Assembly (NCBI RefSeq): GCF_014205335.1
Contig: NZ_JACHNH010000001.1
Coordinates: 5,822,501 to 5,886,500, forward strand
Direction of reading: 5' to 3'
Source: Amorphoplanes digitatis
GTDB taxonomy: Bacteria; Actinomycetota; Actinomycetes; Mycobacteriales; Micromonosporaceae
Length of the DNA: 64,000 nt
Program-made: the position numbers and the translations under genes
Part shown: positions 11,401 through 18,441 of the stretch, piece after piece
Numbering within the stretch: the first letter of the stretch is position 1
How the letters are laid out: each line of letters starts with the position of its first letter
Notes under the pieces: model-generated
Told to the model about the DNA's origin: nothing
Seen by the model: only the letters and a program-made list of their open reading frames with translations
Databases searched by the model: none

Positions 11401-13157
11401 GCAACCTGACGCGGATGCCGCACCTGGAGGCGATCGGCTGGAACCACCTCGACCAGCTGCGCACCTCGCGGCGCCAGCGGTCGGCGGACGGCCGCGCCGA
11501 GCGCACCTACTACGTGTACGACTCCTCGGGCGCCCGTACCCGAAAAGTCACCGAACGCGCCGGCGGCGGTGTCCGGACCGACCGGATCTACCTCGCCGGT
11601 CTTGAGGTCGTCCGGCGGCACGCCGGTGCGCACAGCGGACTGATCCGCAACACCCTCGCCGTCGGCGACGGCAAGAACACGATCGCCCGGGTGACCGCCC
11701 GCAACGACGTCGACGACGACACGCCCCGGCGCCAGATCCGGCACCAGATCCCCGATCACCTCGGCTCGGTGGCGGTCGAGGCCGACGGCGACGGGCGGCT
11801 GCTCAGCTTCGAGGAGTACACCCCGTACGGCAGCACGGCGTACCGGGCGGCCCGCTCGGAGGCCGACGCCCGCAAGCGGGACCGGTTCATCGGCCGGGAA
11901 CGCGACAACGAGACCGGCCTGTACTGCGTCGGCGCGCGGTACTACGCGCCCTGGCTCGCCCGCTGGGCGTCGGCCGACCCGGCCGGGCTGCGCGATTCCA
12001 CAAACCTCTACACGTACGCGGGATGCGACCCGGTCAACCAGGTGGACCGCAACGGCGCCTGGAAGGTCAACTGGACGCAGGTGGGCATCGGGTTCGCCAT
12101 CGCGGCGGGAACCGTCGCCATCGGCGCCGCCATCGTGATGACCGGCGGCGCCGCCGCCGCGCCGCTGCTCGCCGGCGCGGCCGCGTTCACCGGCGTCAGC
12201 GAGGGCGCCATCGTCACCGGCCTGGTGCTGACCGGCACCGCGATCGGCACCGCCAACGTGATCAAGACCTCGGGCGAGCTGACCACCGGCAAGAACTACA
12301 AGGGCGAGCAGCTCTCCGACGACGAGCTCTCCCGCAAGCTGGGCGCCCTACCGGTCGACGTGATCGCCACGGCCCTGGGCGTCAAGGGCCTCTCGCTCGG
12401 CGGCGGCGGTGGCGGTGCCGCGGCCTCCGGGATCGCCGACATCGGCGAGGGCGGCGTCGCCGCGCTGCGCAACTTCTCCGCGCCGTCGTTCAGCCTCCCC
12501 AGCATCGTCGCCAACACCAAGGCGATCATGCCGGCGCTGAGCGCCGCGGCGATCCCCGTCGCCATGGCGATGGTCGGCAACGGCGGCGGCGGGGGCGGGG
12601 GCGGCGAGCCGCCGCCGGAGTCGAAGCCGCCACCCGAGAAGACGTCGTCACAGCAGCCGCCGCCCGAGGCGGGCGCGACGCAGAGCTCGTCGCCGAACGC
12701 CACCGCGACGACGTCCGGGCCGGTCTCCTCGACGCCGCCCAAGGTGACCGTCACCAACCCGGGCGGCGCCAACGGCGCCACCGTCGGCAGCTCGACGACC
12801 AAGAGCTACCGCGACACCTTCTTCAAGATCTTCCCGTGGCTCAAGGGCAAGATCCGGGTGCACCACGCGGTCGAGCGACAGGTCGAGAAACTCTTCCCGG
12901 GCCGGTTCACCACCTCCGAGATCAACTCGGCGGAGAACCTGCGCGGCATACCCAACGAGATCAACAACACGGTCCACCTGAGCCAGATCCGCAAGATCTG
13001 GAACAAGTTCTACCAGGCGTTCCCGAACGCGACCCGTGAGCAGATCCTCGCCGAGGCGCAGCGGGTCGACGACATGTTCGGCGCCTGTTTCACCCCGCCG
13101 ATCAGGCCTCCGGTCTCGACCAACCCCACGCCGACGCCGGCCTCTTCGGGGCCGTGA
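5436..13157 (+). CDS. TcB-TcC fusion toxin with RHS cocoon and C-terminal nuclease-like tip
   Basis: This 2573-residue protein fuses the TcB and TcC components that are separate in Photorhabdus-type systems. The ATG lies 2 nt after the TcA stop. After a Pro/Ala-rich leader (1-45) comes an SpvB domain beginning near residue 50 ('GIGEKFGVDAVTGTASF', 'GPFGLGWGLNLP'). FG-GAP-like Asp-rich beta-propeller repeats follow ('DLDGDGLPD', 'DMTGDGLSD', 'DLDGSGTTD', about 420-680), then TcB mid domains, YD/RHS repeats (about 1580-2100) and the RHS core at about 2107-2205. The core's usual DPxG end reads 'VDRNG'. Behind it sit a hydrophobic Ala/Gly segment, a Gly/Pro/Ser linker and a tip of about 110 residues with 'VHHAVERQVEK', 'ENLRGIPNEIN' and 'HLSQIRKIWNKFY', which resembles HNH/EndoVII-type Rhs tips. 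In the family the cocoon encloses and self-cleaves the tip for injection through TcA. The nuclease assignment is inferred. Confidence 0.9.
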   Translation: MLPATPAAGPPPDPAGGAAAEAAPPGPPAPQRQPPAAGLPAAPELPSVSLPTGGGAIRGIGEKFGVDAVTGTASFTIPLPLTPGRDGFGPRLDLSYDSGSGNGPFGLGWGLNLPAIVRKTDKGLPRYDDAHESDVFVLSAAEDLVPAGPPHRVDGYEVRRYRPRIEATFARVERWTRIGDPADVHWRTLSPENVLTSYGADPGSRITDPADERNIFGWLVCETRDTAGNVARYEYAAEDDHRSTAQRYLKRIRYGNATPWLDADGERPRFPGDAAVRDTRWHFTAVFDYGDHDEKHPRIEPDRPWGTRDDPFSAYRSGFEIRTARLCRRVLMFHSFPDEPSVGADTLVGAAELSYSPRTDPTTVDRPVYAELVAVTQARFRRDGAGYRRRALPPVEMTYSAATVRNRVHTVAADQLGSLPQGLDGRTFRWLDLNGEGIPGAFSEQGGGWYFLPNLSAGTDGEVRFGPLKAVPARPNHTLRTPAQLMDLGGDGRLDLAVLGGPDAGVYQHDEDDGWRPFRPFRHRLTVDPDDPNLRLVDLDGDGLPDVLITEGDSLVWHRGLGLDGFGPAFRIPVPGDERRGPRVVFADATENVQLADMTGDGLSDIVRIRNGDVAYWPNLGYGRFGRRITMRNVPRFDTDGQFSAAKVRLGDLDGSGTTDVVYLHGTGPRLYFNQSGNALSAPHRLDGFPLTDNLAGVELLDLLGNGTACLVWSSPLPGDARRQLRYLDLMGAKPHLLTSMANNLGAETRVHYRSSTSYYLADKAAGRPWITRSPFPVHVVARTEVFDHVNRHRFTSRYAYHHQYFDAVEREPRGFGLVEQWDTEDSTVPSDGTHVPPVYTKSWFHTGVYLGREHVSDYFAGLLGPKDRGEYYREPAWADDDAEARRRLLPDTVLPEGLTFDEEREACRALKGSLLRQEVYGLDGTPAERHPYTVLEQNFTIRTLQRRGANRHAVFLAHPRERLTYTYERDPEDPRVDHSLILAVDDAGHVLDEVTIAYGRRTPDPALPTDEDRAAQGRTLVTSAHNTMTAFVDTADHFRIPLPADVRAYEITGARPRDGLRFAFEEWTDGGPGRRRLIDHSRVLYRPDDLGAAAGDATAMLPLGALEPRAVAGCTFRLCFDETLLRHTFRRDTDLLDDLDAVLREGGYRSGSELAAAGAFPAGDPPGQWWLPGDLTFLSPAGQDGAADELAFARRHFFLPRRARDPFQDGVTSRDREAIYDGYDLVVVETVDQLGNRTTAGRRDAAGSGVDYRIMRALYVTDPNGNRAQAAVDTLGMLVATASMGKEDEELGDSLAGFDDDALDDRGPDGPPEQTAPALIRKAGRRYCYDVFAYHRTRDDPAPQPPSVRSIVRETHESDLAPGRRSGLQNAFSYCDGFGHDVQSKVEADPDPAQPDRPRWISTGWRVLNNKGNPVRVYEPFFTFDHGFEYGATRGVSTIKFYDPAQRVVATLSPDHTYEKVTFGAWHRTDWDRNDTVLQDPRTDPDVGGVMAGHFATTGPDWRTWHAQRIGGALGPRERAAAEQSEAHARTPSTTHLDPLQRAFLTRAHNGFRPAPVLLDTRCEYDIEGNPMAVRDSMTALSPLGRVVTRSVFDLIGRELRRDAMDSGTRWTLCDVDDKPLRQWDSRGHRTRPVYDALRRLVRIAVRGADPDDRGREVVTERTVYGESAPDAERHNGRTRVHLHLDQSGAALFTDYDFKGNPVRSVRRVAEQFRTVVDWSLDGAADADLLAAAEPALLPGEYLASSEFDALNRVRTLTNPAEDGFGVSVTRYRYNRSNLLLGLDLRIEGGTGWTPLIRHTVFDAKGRRRRLERGNGVVTTFDYDPLTFRMTGLVTTRERGRRDLQRLAYTYDPVGNITAIADEAHRPVFFRNQRVDASSGYIYDPLYRLIRATGREQLSRLGARPRTAGPRLPGVALPDDQRAVARYTEEYEYDDVGNVTRLRHRGHDPRHRGWSRTFAYEQHGNRLDTTTLSTGGSTPEHYGYDRHGNLTRMPHLEAIGWNHLDQLRTSRRQRSADGRAERTYYVYDSSGARTRKVTERAGGGVRTDRIYLAGLEVVRRHAGAHSGLIRNTLAVGDGKNTIARVTARNDVDDDTPRRQIRHQIPDHLGSVAVEADGDGRLLSFEEYTPYGSTAYRAARSEADARKRDRFIGRERDNETGLYCVGARYYAPWLARWASADPAGLRDSTNLYTYAGCDPVNQVDRNGAWKVNWTQVGIGFAIAAGTVAIGAAIVMTGGAAAAPLLAGAAAFTGVSEGAIVTGLVLTGTAIGTANVIKTSGELTTGKNYKGEQLSDDELSRKLGALPVDVIATALGVKGLSLGGGGGGAAASGIADIGEGGVAALRNFSAPSFSLPSIVANTKAIMPALSAAAIPVAMAMVGNGGGGGGGGEPPPESKPPPEKTSSQQPPPEAGATQSSSPNATATTSGPVSSTPPKVTVTNPGGANGATVGSSTTKSYRDTFFKIFPWLKGKIRVHHAVERQVEKLFPGRFTTSEINSAENLRGIPNEINNTVHLSQIRKIWNKFYQAFPNATREQILAEAQRVDDMFGACFTPPIRPPVSTNPTPTPASSGP

Positions 13158-13200
13158 CGGCGATAGACTCCCCTTCCGCTCTCCTCGAGAGGAACCGTCG

Positions 13201-13623
13201 ATGCAGTACTACATCGTCCGTCCGGAAGTGCCGGGCGGCCTCGGTGAAGACACCGTGATGGATTACAGCGGCGATCAGCCTCGGGTCACCCAGCTGGCGT
13301 ACGAGTTCGAGGGCTGGCTCGGCGACGAGCTCATCACCGCCCATCCGGCGTTCGCCGCCACGACGGCGCTCGCCGACCGGTTCCAGCAGGCCGGGCTCAC
13401 CGGATTCCACACCCGGGCGATGCGGGTGACCACCTCCGAGGACTTCGACGAGATGTACCCCGGCCGGGAGCTACCCCCGTTCACCGAACTGGTGATCGAC
13501 GGCCAGGCCGGCGTGGACGACTTCGCCATCGACAAGGCCAACGAACTCGTCCTCTCGCAGCGGGCCCTCGACATCCTGAACACCACCGGCCCGGTCGACA
13601 CCGAGGTGGAACCCCTGGCGTGA
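13201..13623 (+). CDS. Candidate immunity protein to the TcC tip
   Basis: A 140-residue acidic soluble protein with no signal peptide or membrane segment; I do not recognise its family. It begins 'MQYYIVRPEVPGG' and has two conserved-looking Trp/Glu-rich stretches. The ATG at 13201 is chosen because a GAGAGGAA Shine-Dalgarno lies 8 nt upstream; earlier in-frame codons overlap the toxin gene. It follows the TcB-TcC stop by 43 nt on the same strand, which is the standard place for the cognate immunity gene in polymorphic toxin loci. Its role is inferred from position, size and charge only. The gap also has a possible -10 (TAGACT), which could allow expression without the toxin. Confidence 0.7.
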   Translation: MQYYIVRPEVPGGLGEDTVMDYSGDQPRVTQLAYEFEGWLGDELITAHPAFAATTALADRFQQAGLTGFHTRAMRVTTSEDFDEMYPGRELPPFTELVIDGQAGVDDFAIDKANELVLSQRALDILNTTGPVDTEVEPLA

Positions 13624-13635
13624 CCCGCGCCCGCC

Positions 13636-14205
13636 TCAGCGGTCGGCGAACTCGTCGCCGAGGAGGGTGCGCAGGCGGGCCAGCGCGCGGGCGTTGCGCA
13701 TCTTGACCACCGATGCCGAGACTCCGAGGATCGCGGCGACGGTGTCGACACTGTGGTCCTCGGCGTGACGCAGCACCAGGACGGCCCGGTCCTCGACGGT
13801 GAGCCGGGCCAGCGCGTCCACCAGGGCGAGGCGCAGCTCCGGGGTACCCGCCGCGGCGCCGTCCGGCCGGTCCGGCAGCTCGGCCAGCACGATCTCGGAT
13901 CCGCTGCGCCGCCGCTGCCGGTCCAGGACGAGATTCATCAGCACCCGCCTGCTGTACGCCTCCAGGTTCGTTGCGGTACGGATCCGGGCCCAGGACGCGT
14001 ACATCTTGGCCAGGGTGTGCTGGGTCAGGTCCTGGGCGAGATGCCAGTCCCGGCACATCAGGTACGCGCTGCGTCGCAGCCGGGTAGCGGCGGACTCCAC
14101 GAACGCGGTGAACTCCGCGTCCCGGGCCGCCTTTCCCCGGCGGCGGACGCCGCCGCCGGTACCGGTGTCGTCCGCGGGCCGGCTCGGGATCACGGTCTCG
14201 GTCAC
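13636..14205 (-). CDS. SigE-family RNA polymerase sigma factor
   Basis: A 189-residue ECF-like sigma factor of the actinobacterial SigE family. Region 2 covers about residues 30-80 ('FTAFVESAATRLRRSAYL', 'LAQDLTQHTLAKMYASW') and region 4 about 130-185 ('LTVEDRAVLVLRHAEDHS', 'VAAILGVSASVVKMRNAR'). The GTG start at 14205 overlaps the stop of the upstream FtsX-like gene by 3 nt (GTGA), so the two are translationally coupled. Longer readings to the left run through the neighbouring gene and are not used. It directs RNA polymerase to a small regulon, probably under control of its membrane partner. No classical anti-sigma zinc domain is visible nearby. Confidence 0.9.
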   Translation of the reverse strand: MTETVIPSRPADDTGTGGGVRRRGKAARDAEFTAFVESAATRLRRSAYLMCRDWHLAQDLTQHTLAKMYASWARIRTATNLEAYSRRVLMNLVLDRQRRRSGSEIVLAELPDRPDGAAAGTPELRLALVDALARLTVEDRAVLVLRHAEDHSVDTVAAILGVSASVVKMRNARALARLRTLLGDEFADR

Positions 14206-14819
14206 AGGATCCCGCCGATCGGTGCGCTCGCCGGGCAGGTACGGCCGACGATCTGGTCGACGCCGTCCATCGCCGCGTACTGCGCGCGGAACGCCGCGTA
14301 CTGCGCGGCGTCCGCCAGGCGCACGCGGAACGACGGGGGTAGCTGGTCCGCGCTGACCGAGGCGACGAAGTCGGGATCGTCCGCCCACAGCTTCTTGAAC
14401 CGCTCAAAGGCCTCCGCCCGGCTCTCGTAGTGCATCGCGGCCACCCGCCCGTCGTTGCCCAGCGACGACGCCACCGCCGACCGCTGCCCCTCGGTCGTGC
14501 CGGCGCCCAGGAAGATGCCCACGTCGGTGGCGTCGCGCTCCACCGGCTTCGAGCACGACGGCGCCGCGACCGGCATCATCGCGGCACCGGGCGTCACCGG
14601 CGGGCCCTGCGACCCCGGCGCCCGGAACGGCAGATTCAGGCCGGCCACGACGCCGAGCACGATCACCACACCGGCCGCGACGCCCGCCGCGGCCGTCTGC
14701 CTGCGGCGGCGGCGGATCCGGCCGCCCTCGGCGATGGCGGCGTGTGCCAGCTCGCCCAGGTCGATGCCGGGATCGTCGCCGACCGCCCGGTCGAACTGCT
14801 CCCGCATGTCCGCTTCCAC
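14202..14819 (-). CDS. Membrane protein with FtsX-like extracellular domain
   Basis: A 205-residue single-pass protein: a cytoplasmic N-terminus with an Arg-rich stop ('GRIRRRRRQ'), one membrane helix at about residues 42-62, and an extracytoplasmic domain resembling the FtsX extracellular domain ('DVGIFLGAGTTEGQRS', 'EAFERFKKLWADDPDF', 'LPPSFRVRLAD'). It lacks the rest of the FtsX permease. The GTG start at 14819 has a GAGGAG site 9 nt upstream. It lies directly before and overlaps the sigma gene, so it may act as the membrane sensor or anti-sigma partner; that role is inferred from the coupling. Confidence 0.8.
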   Translation of the reverse strand: MEADMREQFDRAVGDDPGIDLGELAHAAIAEGGRIRRRRRQTAAAGVAAGVVIVLGVVAGLNLPFRAPGSQGPPVTPGAAMMPVAAPSCSKPVERDATDVGIFLGAGTTEGQRSAVASSLGNDGRVAAMHYESRAEAFERFKKLWADDPDFVASVSADQLPPSFRVRLADAAQYAAFRAQYAAMDGVDQIVGRTCPASAPIGGIL

Positions 14820-14957
14820 TGCCGCTCTCCTCGCTGTCGCACCCGGCCTCTGCTGATAGAACCGGATGGACCCCGGATTCGGTCACACCCTGGCGACCGA
14901 CGGCGCGGAGGTGTACGCAGATATCGAGACGCGACTATCAGCGACGGAAGGAATCCG

Positions 14958-16079
14958 ATGACGCTCCGCGACGTCCCGCCGTTCCGAGCCGACCACGTCG
15001 GCAGTCTGCTACGCCCGCCCCACCTGCTCGAGGCCCGAGAGCGGCGGGCAACCGGCGAGATCGGCCCCGACGAGCTGCGAGCCGTCGAGGACGACGCCAT
15101 CCGCGCCATCGTACGGATGCAGCGTGACGTCGGCCTGCGGTCGGCGACCGACGGTGAGTTCCGCCGGACGTCGTGGCACATGGACTTCATCTACCGCCTC
15201 GGTGGCATCCGGCCAACGGACGAGAAGATCCAGGTCCACTTCCGCAACGCGGCCGGCGAGCTCGACTTCGAGTCCGCGGCGCTCGCGATCGACGCGCCGG
15301 TCCGGCTGCAGGAGACCGTCTTCGGCGACGACTTCGCCTTCCTCGCCGACACCGTCGACCCCGAGGTCACCGCCAAGCTGACGATCCCCTCGCCGAGCAT
15401 GGTGCACTACCGCGGCGGCCGGGCCGCGATCGATCCGGCCGTCTACCCGGACGAGGACCAGTTCTGGGCCGACCTCAGCGCGGCGTACGCGGAGCAGGTG
15501 CGGCGGGTCGCCGGGCTGGGCTGCCGATATCTCCAGCTCGACGACACCAGCCTGGCCTACCTGAACGATCCCGCACAGCGCCGGCTGCTCACCGAGCGCG
15601 GCGACGACGCCGAGCACCAGCACCTGCGCTACATCCGCCAGATCAACGCGGCGATCGCGGACCGCCCGGCCGGGCTCGCGGTCACCACACACATGTGCCG
15701 CGGCAACTTCCGGTCCTCGTGGGCGGCCGAGGGCAGCTACGACTTCGTGGCCGAGGCGCTGTTCAGCGAGCTGGCCGTCGACGGCTTCTTCCTGGAGTAC
15801 GACGACGACCGCTCGGGCGGCTTCGCCCCGCTGCGGTTCGTCCCGCCCGGCAAGATGGTCGTGCTCGGCCTGGTCACCACGAAACGCGGCGCGCTGGAGT
15901 CGAAGGACACGCTGAAGCGGCGCATTGACGAGGCGAGCCGATACGTTCCCCTGGAACAGCTGTGCCTGTCGCCGCAGTGCGGATTCTCCTCGACGGTCGA
16001 GGGCAACGTGCTGTCCTACGACGAGGAGGTCGCGAAGCTCCGGCTGATCGTCGAGACGGCCGAGGAGGTGTGGGGCTGA
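14958..16079 (+). CDS. Cobalamin-independent methionine synthase (MetE C-terminal) family protein
   Basis: A 373-residue TIM-barrel protein of the MetE C-terminal/YxjG type, which lacks the N-terminal half of full MetE. It begins 'FRADHVGSLLRPPHLL', the usual family signature. The zinc ligands expected by comparison with MetE are present: His245 and Cys247 in 'HMCRGN', Glu280 in 'FFLEYD' and Cys341 in 'SPQCGF'. It should transfer a methyl group to a thiol such as homocysteine; the methyl donor is uncertain for these short forms. The ATG at 14958 has a GGAAGGAAT site. It is divergent from the FtsX-like/sigma pair and convergent with the NACHT gene, with 4 bp between the stops. Confidence 0.9.
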   Translation: MTLRDVPPFRADHVGSLLRPPHLLEARERRATGEIGPDELRAVEDDAIRAIVRMQRDVGLRSATDGEFRRTSWHMDFIYRLGGIRPTDEKIQVHFRNAAGELDFESAALAIDAPVRLQETVFGDDFAFLADTVDPEVTAKLTIPSPSMVHYRGGRAAIDPAVYPDEDQFWADLSAAYAEQVRRVAGLGCRYLQLDDTSLAYLNDPAQRRLLTERGDDAEHQHLRYIRQINAAIADRPAGLAVTTHMCRGNFRSSWAAEGSYDFVAEALFSELAVDGFFLEYDDDRSGGFAPLRFVPPGKMVVLGLVTTKRGALESKDTLKRRIDEASRYVPLEQLCLSPQCGFSSTVEGNVLSYDEEVAKLRLIVETAEEVWG

Positions 16080-16083
16080 CCGC

Positions 16084-18219
16084 TCAGACCTGGTAGCGGC
16101 GGGCCAGATGGGTCTGCAGTTCGCGGTGCCGGAACTGATACACCATCCCGGCCTGCCGGAGCACCTTCAGGTCGTGCGCGGCGTGCAGCAGCCCGGCCGC
16201 CGACCGGCGTCCCGCACCACTGCGGCGTGCCGCGAGCGGGGCGAGCAGCAGCAGGACGGCCGGGCCGGCGGACAACCACAGGCCGATCAGCAGGCCGAGC
16301 CCCGGCCCGACCCGGACCCCGTAGTCGCTCTCGCCGTCGAACTGGCCGCACAGCGCGAGGAAACCCGACACGGCGAACACGGCGACGGCCACGACGAGCC
16401 CGGTCCGCAGCAGGTCGGAGCGGTAGCTGCTGACGGGCGTCAACGTCGGCGAGTCGACGAGGGGGCGGGACCAGACGGCGAGCAGGCCACGGTCGCGGGG
16501 ACCGAAGTCGCCGCCGAAGAGGCCGAACAGGAAGAAGCCCGCCCCCACGGTCACGCCGGCCGCCACACCACGGCCCAGGCCCATGCCGATCCCGAACGGA
16601 AGCCCCGCGGTCAGGGCCTGATTCAGGACGTGGCGGGCCTCGGCCCGGTCCGGCCACCGGATCCGCAGGCCGGACGGCACGGCCCGTACCCGTTCGAAGC
16701 GGTTGAAGGCCAGGCCACCGAAGGCGCCACCGGCACCCAGCGCGAACATCCAGGCGCCCAAGGTCATGACCGTCGGCGCGCCACGCACGGCCAGGTCCCC
16801 GACGAGCGCGACGGTGCTGACCAGAACCCCCGCGGCGACCGTGCACACGCGGGCCATCTCGTCCGGCGACACCCAGAACGGGATCTTCCACCAGCGCAGG
16901 TCCGAGTTGTCCTTCAGGTGGAAGGCGGTCCACTCCAGCAGGGCCAGGCCGCGGCGGCGCTCACGCTCCTGACGCCGCCTGGAACGCCGCCACCGGCGCC
17001 TGTCGCTGGTGGCGCGCCGGTGCGACTCCTGACGCGCCAGTTCGCCGGAGTCGTCGGGGTAGGCGCGGTGCAGGAAGAGCTCGATGACCTCGTCGCGGAT
17101 CTCCGTGTCGGTGCTCGCCTTCAGCAGGTCGCGGGGATCGTGGCGGGCCGGCAACGGCGACGCGTAGGCGGCCAGCGCCAGCGACACGAACAGCGGCGTG
17201 TTCAGGGCGGTCGCCAGGGCGCCGTCCGGGTGGTCGCGCAACTGCTCGCCCACCTGTGTCCAGGCCTCCTCCTCGTCGCCGGCGTGCCGCCGGGCCACGT
17301 AGTCGGCGACGGCGTCGGCGTTCAGCTGCCGCAGCCGCAACACCACGGGGGCCGGCACCCTGCTGCCGGCCTTCTTCGGCCGGGCGTACCCGTCCGGGCG
17401 GGTCGTCACCACCGCGCGCAGTCCCCCGCGTACCTCCCGGGCCGTCGCCGCCATCGCCTTGGCGCGCAGACCGTCGGGCATCTCGTCGAGGCCGTCGAGG
17501 AACAGCGCGACCGCGCCCCGTTCGACAAGCCGCTGCGCCGCACGTGGCCCGAAGTTCTTGTCGTTGCCCAGCGCCGGCAGCATCCACACGAGGGCTTCCG
17601 CCGCCAGTTCCCGCAGCGGTCGCGCATCCGGGTTCCACCCACCCACTGTGATCCAGACCGGAACGGGAGGGCGTTGCGGAGTGTCGCCGCGCGCCTGGCG
17701 GTCCCGGAGCGCCTCGATCAGGAGCAGCAGCATCGCGGCCGACTTACCGGTGCCCTTCTCGCCGAGCAGGACCAGCAGCGTCGAGCGGGGAAGCACGTCG
17801 TAGACCTGTTCGTAGAGCCGGTCGACGACGCCCTGGGCCGGCGGCGGCTGCTTGACACCGAGGTCGTTGCGCGAGCGGGACAGTTTCGGATCCCACTCCC
17901 AGGTCACCGGGATCGGATGGGCCGGATCGAGATCGTGCACGGCCGCTTCCGGCAGCCATTGCGCGAGGGTGCGCTCGGCGAGGGCGTCCGCCGCCGCGTC
18001 CAGAGAGGCATCGCCCGCGGCGGATGCCGAGCGACGGTCGACGAGCGTCAGGGCCAGCATGACGAGGGCGACCAGCAGGCCCGCCACGCTGGCCATCTGA
18101 TCGGCGGTGCTGAGCGGCTCCTTCTGGTGCGCGACATACCAGGCGCCGGCGGCGAGAGCGGCGACGCCCAACAGGGGCAACAGGACCGGCCGCCGCCGGC
18201 GATCTTCATCGAATGGCAC
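16084..18219 (-). CDS. Membrane-anchored NACHT-type NTPase
   Basis: A 711-residue P-loop NTPase. Two membrane helices lie at about residues 12-29 and 44-60. Walker A is 'GEKGTGKS' (153-160) and Walker B is 'ALFLDGLDEMP' (237-247), whose DGLDE core is typical of NACHT STAND NTPases. A helical region follows, and the last third has several more hydrophobic segments rich in Gly/Ala (about 480-650). No effector or repeat sensor domain is obvious. The GTG at 18219 is the first plausible start before the membrane helix; there is no good ribosome site, so it may be leaderless. Bacterial NACHT proteins include antiphage defence proteins, but this architecture could also be a housekeeping membrane NTPase. 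Confidence 0.8.
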   Translation of the reverse strand: MPFDEDRRRRPVLLPLLGVAALAAGAWYVAHQKEPLSTADQMASVAGLLVALVMLALTLVDRRSASAAGDASLDAAADALAERTLAQWLPEAAVHDLDPAHPIPVTWEWDPKLSRSRNDLGVKQPPPAQGVVDRLYEQVYDVLPRSTLLVLLGEKGTGKSAAMLLLLIEALRDRQARGDTPQRPPVPVWITVGGWNPDARPLRELAAEALVWMLPALGNDKNFGPRAAQRLVERGAVALFLDGLDEMPDGLRAKAMAATAREVRGGLRAVVTTRPDGYARPKKAGSRVPAPVVLRLRQLNADAVADYVARRHAGDEEEAWTQVGEQLRDHPDGALATALNTPLFVSLALAAYASPLPARHDPRDLLKASTDTEIRDEVIELFLHRAYPDDSGELARQESHRRATSDRRRWRRSRRRQERERRRGLALLEWTAFHLKDNSDLRWWKIPFWVSPDEMARVCTVAAGVLVSTVALVGDLAVRGAPTVMTLGAWMFALGAGGAFGGLAFNRFERVRAVPSGLRIRWPDRAEARHVLNQALTAGLPFGIGMGLGRGVAAGVTVGAGFFLFGLFGGDFGPRDRGLLAVWSRPLVDSPTLTPVSSYRSDLLRTGLVVAVAVFAVSGFLALCGQFDGESDYGVRVGPGLGLLIGLWLSAGPAVLLLLAPLAARRSGAGRRSAAGLLHAAHDLKVLRQAGMVYQFRHRELQTHLARRYQV

Positions 18220-18441
18220 CGATAAAGAATCGCGGAACCGCCGCAGCGAACCTAGGGCCCGCACCGGTCGCGATCCCGACAGGCAACGTTGTGCGACGCG
18301 GCCCGCCCGCGGGGCCCGCCGGTGTGCTACCAGGCCAACGGCAGCTGTTCGTGCCCTGGCTGGGGATAGGCGATCGCCGCCGAGGCACACTTGATCTCCG
18401 CCAGCGACACGCGACGAGTACTGCTCGGGAGATGCCTACTC

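Noticed and set aside
8103..11759. Very long open frame on the minus strand opposite the TcB-TcC gene
   Set aside because: It is a mirror of biased third codon positions in a GC-rich gene; the encoded text is low-complexity Val/Arg/Gly with no domain.
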